Assembly (NCBI GenBank): GCA_029987315.1
Contig: DALTVZ010000084.1
Coordinates: forward strand, 1-11,302
From: Methanocorpusculum sp.
Lineage (GTDB): Archaea; Halobacteriota; Methanomicrobia; Methanomicrobiales; Methanocorpusculaceae
DNA: 11,302 bases
Direction: 5' to 3'
This document shows positions 7,078 through 11,302 of this stretch, in pieces (the stretch's first letter is position 1; every line of letters starts with the position of its first letter). The translations under genes and the position numbers were made by a program. The notes under the pieces were generated by a model, which saw only the letters and a program-made list of their open reading frames with translations, was not told the origin of the DNA and searched no databases.

Positions 7078-7419
7078 ATGAAAATGGCATCAGGTAAATC
7101 TAAAAAAGACAAAAAAGCAAGTAAGGAAGCCTCTAAGATACTTGCAAAGAGAACAAAAACGGCCAAGAAGGCCTTAAAGCAGCTCAAAAAAGAGAAGAAG
7201 TCCACAGAGAGTCTGATCAACTACTGCAAATCGATGGGTCTTTATTTTGCCAATCAAGCAGTATTAGAAAGCGATACCCCGTGTGAGACAAGCGACATGT
7301 TTCTTACAGGCTTTCTTGCATCCGAGGAGTACGCAGAAGCATTAACTGCATACCGCAGTAAATTTACCGAAGATAATCCCATATCGGGAGAAAACACTCT
7401 GAAAGATCAGGCAGAATGA
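7078..7419 (+). CDS. Lysine-rich N-terminal hypothetical protein
   Basis: The family is not recognised. The 113-residue product has two unlike halves. Residues 1-43 are very basic and Ala/Lys/Ser-rich with predicted helix (repeats such as SKKDKKASKEASK and KKALKQLKKEKK), like histone-H1-type tails or nucleic-acid-binding extensions. Residues 44-113 are neutral to acidic, with CKSMGLYFANQAVLES and an aromatic helix around FLTGFLASEEYAEAL. No signal peptide or membrane segment is seen. The ATG at 7078 has GGAG at 7069-7072 with 5-nt spacing, and 7084 is also possible. The gene is monocistronic, with its own TATA box and a strong hairpin terminator at 7437-7466. Binding to nucleic acid is only suggested by charge. 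Confidence 0.75.
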   Translation: MKMASGKSKKDKKASKEASKILAKRTKTAKKALKQLKKEKKSTESLINYCKSMGLYFANQAVLESDTPCETSDMFLTGFLASEEYAEALTAYRSKFTEDNPISGENTLKDQAE

Positions 7420-7436
7420 TCTGAGACCCAGCATTA

Positions 7437-7466
7437 CTGATCGGAAAAATCCGATCAGACTTTTTT
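7437..7466 (+). terminator. Hairpin plus T-run terminator
   Basis: A perfect 9-bp stem, CTGATCGGA (7437-7445) with TCCGATCAG (7450-7458), closes an AAAA loop and is followed by AC and six T (7461-7466). It lies 18 bp after the hypothetical gene's stop. This is a bacterial-style intrinsic terminator, stronger than the plain T-tracts used elsewhere in the window. Confidence 0.75.
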
Positions 7467-7730
7467 ATAATATTTCAGTGCCGCAAAACGATTTAATCGG
7501 CTATCAGATTCTAAAAATAGCTCAGAATCTGTAAAAATCATCAAAGTGTCTTGAAAAGTTGTCGTCAAAACTTGCGCGTGAGTTCGACAAACGTTGAATT
7601 TTCATATAGATGACCGCAGAACAATAATTTCAAACCACAGACTATATATCGATTCTACATGATAAATAATGAATAATTCAAATTCGCGGGGGATGACTTC
7701 TGCGGAAGAGAAAACTACAGGAGTTCCGAT
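7467..7730 (+). promoter_or_regulatory. Upstream region of the acetyl-CoA synthetase gene, with inverted repeats, TATA box and RBS
   Basis: This gene-free stretch has a perfect 8-bp inverted repeat, CAGATTCT (7505-7512) and AGAATCTG (7524-7531), with an 11-nt spacer. A weaker pair, TTGTCG (about 7560-7565) and CGACAA (about 7583-7588), follows. A TATA box, TATATAT (7643-7649), predicts transcription from about 7670, giving a leader of about 60 nt. AGGAG at 7719-7723, 7 nt before the ATG at 7731, is the ribosome site. No protein gene is seen. Confidence 0.5.
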
Positions 7731-9794
7731 ATGTCAGTCAAAGCTACAAAAATGCTCTCTGAAGCAGAAGGATATGGCCTTCTGCACCAATTCAATGTAC
7801 CTGCTCCGGCCTTTGAGATCGTCCAGACATCCGACGATGCTGCAAAAGCCGCAACAAAAATCGGTTATCCCGTAGTAATGAAGATCGTCTCACCCCAGAT
7901 CATCCACAAAAGCGATGCTGGCGGAGTGATCGTTGGGATCAAAACGGATGCTGAAGCAAAAGAATCATTCAATAAAATCGTAACATCTGCTAAAGCCTAT
8001 GATGCCTCCGCAGAGATCAAAGGAGTCATCGTCGAAGAGATGGCTAAGCCCGGCCTTGAACTGATCATCGGTGGAAAGATCGATCCGGCGTTTGGCCGTG
8101 TCATTACCTTTGGTCTTGGCGGCACATTGGTCGAGTTCTATAAAGACGTCGGGATCCGGCTCTTACCTTGTGATGATGAAGATATCAGAAGCCTCATCCA
8201 CCAGATCAAAGCATACACACTCATCAAAGGATATCGTGGCCAGCCCGCACTCGACGAGGAGTTCCTTTTCGAGACGTTAAAGAACACCTGTGCATTCTTC
8301 GAAAAGAACGAGAATGTCGTTGAGTTCGATATCAACCCGCTGCGGCTTTACGAGAAAGGAGGCTGCGCAGTCGATGCACGTGTCATAATTCAGGATGGCC
8401 CGATCGAACTTCCGGCACACTATGATCTAGAAAAGCTCGTGCCTCTCAACTACTACAAACCAAAAAGCGTAGCAGTGATAGGGGCATCCGATCATCCAAC
8501 CAAGATGGGATATGCGGCTTTTAGAAATATTCTCCAGTTTCCAGGCAAAGTCTATCCGGTGAACGACAAACGTACCGAGGTCCAGGGCGTCAAGTGTTAT
8601 CCAACAGTGACCTCTATTCCCGGACATGTGGATATGGTCGTGATCACTGTACCAGCTGAGCTCGTTCCAGGTATCATGGCTGAGTGCGGTGAAAAAGGCG
8701 TCAAGATGGCGGTCGTTATCACCGCTGGATTCAAGGAGATGGACGAAGGCGGCCGTGAACTTGAGAACCGCATGGTCGAGATCGCAAAGAGCTACGGTAT
8801 TCGGATCGTCGGTCCAAACTGTCTTGGTCTGATCCTTCCGCCCTATAAGCTTGATACGACCTATGTGTCCACCTCACCTCTCCCAGGCGACATTGCATTC
8901 ATCTCCCAGTCGGGAGCCATCGTCAACTCTGTTGTAGGCATGTCCCTTTCAGAAGGTTCTGAGATGGGATACTCTATGGTCGTTAGTGTCGGGAACCAGT
9001 GTGATCTGGATTTCCTTGACTACATGAGCTACGCGGCCCGTGATCCTCACACCAAATCGATCATCCTCTACGTTGAAGAGATCAAGAACGGTGTGGCATT
9101 CATGGAAATGGCGAAGGAGATCACCAAAATAAAACCGATCGTCGCCATCAAAGCAGGATCTTCCAGAAGAGGTCAGGCTGCCGCAGCATCCCACACAGGT
9201 TCGCTTTCCGGTTCATTTGATGTGTACATGGAGGCTTTCAGAAAGTGCGGGGTTGTTCCGGTCAAGACCATTCCCGGATCTTTCCAGGTCGCAAAGGCAC
9301 TTAGCAATCTGAAAAAACCTCTCAGCGGTCGTCGTGCCGTGGTCATCACCAATGCTGGTGGTTTTGCCGTTCTTTCTAATGACTATGCCGAGACATGGGG
9401 TATCGAGATCGTTGATCTTCCAAAGCACATCATCGATGAGCTGAACACCTTCCTCCCGCCGTTCTGGAACAAGAACAACCCGATCGACCTTTTGGGCGAT
9501 GCAACTGAGGCAAGATTCCGGGGGGTCTTCGATGTTCTGTGTAAACATCCAGGTCTCTGGGATATGGCGATCCTTGTCAACTTCCCGAACAAAGTTCTGG
9601 CACCCGACCGGGTCGCTCAGATATTGATCGACAACGCCAAACGAACAGACAATCTGCTTGTGGGGGCCTTTGTCGGAGGAGACAGCTTAAAACCGGGTGT
9701 CAATCTCTTAAAGAAGCATAAAATTGTTGTCTTTGAGGAGCTCGAGTACACATACAGGGTCCTTGGACACCTGTTCTGGACAGGCGACCGCTGA
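7731..9794 (+). CDS. ADP-forming acetate-CoA ligase (acetyl-CoA synthetase), single-chain beta-alpha fusion
   Basis: This enzyme reversibly converts acyl-CoA + ADP + Pi to the acid + ATP + CoA in the cytoplasm. The 687-residue chain starts with the beta-type ATP-grasp module (1 to about 230; PVVMKIVSPQIIHKSDAGGV with His59, the nucleotide-side phosphohistidine candidate, and EFDINPL near 200). The alpha part follows: a CoA-binding Rossmann domain (VAVIGAS at 247-253), a middle VGPNCLGL segment, and the phosphorylated-His loop SHTGSLSG with His488. ATP-grasp first and CoA-binding second is the reverse of the alpha-beta order of many fused enzymes. The start is well supported by AGGAG 7 nt upstream. 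It appears monocistronic. In a methanogen it probably activates acetate for biosynthesis or recovers ATP from acyl-CoA. Acetate is the default substrate by family; other short or branched acids are possible. Confidence 0.93.
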   Translation: MSVKATKMLSEAEGYGLLHQFNVPAPAFEIVQTSDDAAKAATKIGYPVVMKIVSPQIIHKSDAGGVIVGIKTDAEAKESFNKIVTSAKAYDASAEIKGVIVEEMAKPGLELIIGGKIDPAFGRVITFGLGGTLVEFYKDVGIRLLPCDDEDIRSLIHQIKAYTLIKGYRGQPALDEEFLFETLKNTCAFFEKNENVVEFDINPLRLYEKGGCAVDARVIIQDGPIELPAHYDLEKLVPLNYYKPKSVAVIGASDHPTKMGYAAFRNILQFPGKVYPVNDKRTEVQGVKCYPTVTSIPGHVDMVVITVPAELVPGIMAECGEKGVKMAVVITAGFKEMDEGGRELENRMVEIAKSYGIRIVGPNCLGLILPPYKLDTTYVSTSPLPGDIAFISQSGAIVNSVVGMSLSEGSEMGYSMVVSVGNQCDLDFLDYMSYAARDPHTKSIILYVEEIKNGVAFMEMAKEITKIKPIVAIKAGSSRRGQAAAASHTGSLSGSFDVYMEAFRKCGVVPVKTIPGSFQVAKALSNLKKPLSGRRAVVITNAGGFAVLSNDYAETWGIEIVDLPKHIIDELNTFLPPFWNKNNPIDLLGDATEARFRGVFDVLCKHPGLWDMAILVNFPNKVLAPDRVAQILIDNAKRTDNLLVGAFVGGDSLKPGVNLLKKHKIVVFEELEYTYRVLGHLFWTGDR

Positions 9795-10177
9795 TCTACG
9801 AAACCTTGTTCCTCCTCCCTCTCATTTTTTTCTTTTTATAGGGGGGAGTGGACATATGGGGTGCAAGCACATTGCTTTAAACTATTCTTGCTGAAAAAAT
9901 AGGTTGATAGAAAATTTCAACAACTCAAAAATATATTTGCGTTTGGGTTTCTGGTAATAATTAAGAATCAATAATTTTTTAGTAGTCATTCACCCAATCT
10001 ATATTTTTCTCTGTTACAAGCGGTAAATAGAAAAAACTGAAAAAATACTGAATACTTACTATGGTGAGTAAAGAACTATCTAAACACTATAGTTATGTTA
10101 GTAATAGTTCGCTCTTCTCCAATGATACTGAGTGAAATACTTTGGTTTTGGAAATAACATCGTCTTTTGTACGATAA
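9795..10177. other. AT-rich gene-free stretch after the acetyl-CoA synthetase gene
   Basis: A T-rich terminator for the preceding gene lies at about 9826-9838. The rest is strongly AT-rich and contains no credible coding sequence; the longest plus-strand start-to-stop run noted is a 24-codon one at 10061. Only weak palindromes are seen, such as AACTAT/ATAGTT around 10073-10097. The composition break with the preceding GC-balanced gene is abrupt. Confidence 0.5.
9826..9838 (+). terminator. T-tract terminator of the acetyl-CoA synthetase gene
   Basis: A pyrimidine-rich run with seven and then five T lies about 35 bp after the stop codon. A CTCCC-like stretch before it could pair loosely with the G-run after it, at about 9841. 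Confidence 0.45.
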
Positions 10178-10576
10178 TTATAGTTGAATATTACTAGATA
10201 AACGTTGCAGAAAAAAGAATAAATCTCCGACATTATATATGTAAATTGGAAAGTCTTGCGCAATTTTTCTCTTTACTTGTTTGTTCTTTAGTTTGTATCC
10301 ATTTCTCATTAAGTAAGATATCAATGCAGATTCTGCAATCACAAGAACGTCTGCGTAGGTAGTATATTGGAGTTGATTTTGAACTTGCCCAAATCTAACA
10401 AAATAGGGTCCTTGAGTTGAGGACAATTTTGACTGCTTATGATCTTTCAGTCTATTACTTATTGTGTTTTTTTCGGCATTGCTAATCCCAATATAAACTG
10501 GTCTTTCGGGAGTTCCACCACGTTCTTTAGATATACAATATAACCCGTGCCATTTTGTAGCTTCCCACGCTGACAT
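10178..10576 (-). CDS. GIY-YIG nuclease-fold protein (C-terminal part of a frameshifted gene)
   Basis: The 132-residue product from the ATG at 10576 holds a GIY-YIG-type domain: GLY (11-13), VYIGIS with YIG at 28-30, NRLKDH with Arg42, AESALI with Glu82, and KLKN with Asn98. These are the tyrosine, arginine, metal-binding glutamate and asparagine positions of the GIY-YIG nuclease fold. The order and spacing fit, although a non-catalytic role is possible. The ATG at 10576 is unlikely to be the true start, because the same frame reads sensibly upstream (GEIITGITIKWTKRWRLDEA) to a TAG at 10657-10655, with no start codon or proper ribosome site. The frame one base away continues to a promoter-linked ATG at 10775. 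The gene is AT-rich with codon use unlike its neighbours, suggesting acquisition. Target and role are unknown. Confidence 0.65.
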   Translation of the reverse strand: MSAWEATKWHGLYCISKERGGTPERPVYIGISNAEKNTISNRLKDHKQSKLSSTQGPYFVRFGQVQNQLQYTTYADVLVIAESALISYLMRNGYKLKNKQVKRKIAQDFPIYIYNVGDLFFFLQRLSSNIQL

Positions 10577-10631
10577 TGCCTCATCGAGACGCCAGCGTTT
10601 TGTCCACTTAATAGTAATTCCGGTTATAATC

Positions 10632-10775
10632 TCACCTGAATTTTCTTCCAGAACCTAAAACTAATTTTGTGAACTTACTTCTCTTTCTTCCATCACCCAT
10701 GCAGTATGCATTTATCTCTCCGAGTAATGTTTCGCAATTATGAGTTTTTGTTGTTGTTTCCTTTTTGTTTGACAT
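10632..10775 (-). pseudogene. Probable true N-terminal part of the GIY-YIG gene, in a shifted frame
   Basis: From the ATG at 10775 a 47-codon frame (MSNKKETTTKTHNCETLLGE onward, ending LVLGSGRKFR) runs to a TGA at 10634-10632. It overlaps the start of the open GIY-YIG frame. Removing one base in or near the T4 run at 10641-10644 (an A-run on the coding strand) joins them as ...LVLGSGR-NSGEIITGITIKW..., a protein of about 198 residues. A strong TATA box just upstream supports this as the real gene start. A sequencing error, a decayed gene, or a programmed +1 shift are all possible. Confidence 0.5.
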
Positions 10776-10789
10776 TCCAATCTCTCAAC

Positions 10790-10804
10790 TTATACTATAT
10801 ATTA
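10790..10804 (-). promoter_or_regulatory. TATA box for the GIY-YIG gene
   Basis: Read on the minus strand this is an ATAATATATAGTATA stretch, centred about 22-25 bp before the ATG at 10775. That is the spacing expected for a leaderless archaeal transcript, so it supports 10775 rather than 10576 as the gene's start. Confidence 0.5.
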
Positions 10805-10973
10805 TGCATTTGTTAATAAAGATATTGCAATTCAGATTTTTGAGATTCTCTATTAACCTTCCCTCATAATTCAAATACCTAAGATTTTTTTTACATAGGA
10901 CTTACTCAGTGTTGGTGTGGATCCAATTCAGAGAGAGTCTGGTTGGATGTGGAAACATGAGATAAAACCAACC
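10805..10973. other. AT-rich spacer between the GIY-YIG promoter and the inverted repeat
   Basis: No gene or RNA is recognised here. A run of T at about 10885-10891 is the only notable element. The DNA shifts to GC-rich sequence at about 10970, where the repeat begins. Confidence 0.4.
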
Positions 10974-11302
10974 GCGAATCAGCGCGAATCCGCCCTTCGG
11001 GCGAGTGAATCGGATTTGCTTCTCCTCACTCTCGCAAGTCTCGGTCCTCGACTCGCTCGCCCCTCATCGGGAGCGTTCGGGCAAATCCTGTCGGCGCCCC
11101 AGCGCCTCCTGTGAGAGAAATATCCATTAAACAATCTGAGATAGAGAGGTGGGAATCACCATTGGGAGCCGCTGGGGCGGCGATAGGATTTGCCCGAACG
11201 CTCCCGATGAGGGATGAGCAAGACAGCGTAGCTGGATTGCGAAAGTGAGGAAAAGCAAATCCGATTCTGGGAGCCCGAAGGGCGGGATTCGCGCCGATTC
11301 GC
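10974..11302. repeat. Long imperfect inverted repeat with nested palindromes (possible non-autonomous element), open at right edge
   Basis: The left arm (10974 to about 11108) matches the reverse complement of the right arm (about 11164 to 11302) along most of its length. By hand alignment it is roughly 80% identical, including a perfect 29-bp match of 11061-11089 with 11185-11213. The spacer is about 55 bp and contains GGTG/CACC. Each arm is also internally palindromic: GGATTTGC at 11012-11019 and 11186-11193 pairs with GCAAATCC at 11081-11088 and 11255-11262, and GCCCTTCGGGC hairpins occur near both outer ends. It is GC-rich between AT-rich DNA and the window end. No transposase is present and no protein-coding sense is seen. 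It reads as a MITE-like or structured repeat, and the right end may lie outside the window. Confidence 0.75.

Noticed and set aside
7669..7875. ATG frame starting just upstream of acetyl-CoA synthetase and running into it
   Set aside because: It lacks a ribosome site, sits at the predicted transcription start, and mostly overlaps the well-supported coding frame out of phase.
10061..10135. 24-codon start-to-stop run in the AT-rich stretch
   Set aside because: It is too short, with no ribosome site or recognisable composition.
10917..11114. 65-codon frame across the left arm of the inverted repeat
   Set aside because: It arises from the palindromic GC-rich repeat and its predicted peptide (Ser/Leu/Arg-rich) has no gene-like features.
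10974..11302. CRISPR array
   Set aside because: The repeats are inverted and nested, not regularly spaced direct repeats, and no other part of the window has such an array.

Overview
The window reads as chromosome of a methanogenic archaeon, most likely Methanomicrobiales (a Methanocorpusculum-like organism would fit, but this rests on gene content only). The signs are archaeal: AT-rich TATA boxes about 25 bp upstream of genes with very short leaders, GGAG-type ribosome sites, T-tract terminators, a tRNA-Pro(GGG) with no encoded CCA, an ADP-forming acetyl-CoA synthetase, an AIR-synthase-related protein of the kind found in methanogens, and a DtxR-type regulator beside feoAB.

Layout. 1-1236: an AIR-synthase/HypE-like protein, probably cut at its 5' end by the window edge. 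1341-1739: a DtxR/MntR-family metal-dependent repressor, convergent with an iron-uptake operon on the minus strand. That operon is feoA (4097-3852), feoB (3855-1906) and an unusually small third gene (1919-1755) for a 54-residue Cys-rich membrane protein that starts at a TTG inside the end of feoB. The feoA upstream region is shared with a divergent 14-TM MFS exporter (4270-5685) and carries a perfect 14-bp palindrome, a good candidate operator. Next come tRNA-Pro(GGG) (5758-5830) and a DUF89/ARMT1-like phosphatase (5855-6712), which runs 7 bp tail-to-tail into a YwbE-family small protein (6900-6706). A lysine-rich hypothetical protein (7078-7419) ends in a textbook hairpin terminator. A long leader region precedes a single-chain ADP-forming acetyl-CoA synthetase with its domains in beta-alpha order (7731-9794).

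From about 9800 the character changes. Base composition becomes strongly AT-rich to about 10970. This stretch holds one gene, a GIY-YIG nuclease-fold protein on the minus strand that appears to be split by a one-base frameshift: its promoter and true start lie at 10775, while the intact domain ORF is 10576-10178. The last ~330 bp (10974-11302, continuing past the edge) is GC-rich and forms a long imperfect inverted repeat with nested internal palindromes, which looks like a repeat or non-autonomous element.

How the genes fit together: the regulator and feoAB plus the Cys-rich protein form an iron-acquisition module (ferrous iron import, probable Fe2+-dependent repression). Acetyl-CoA synthetase links acetate and acetyl-CoA with ATP. 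The phosphatase and YwbE are housekeeping or uncharacterised. The right end looks like accessory, possibly acquired DNA.
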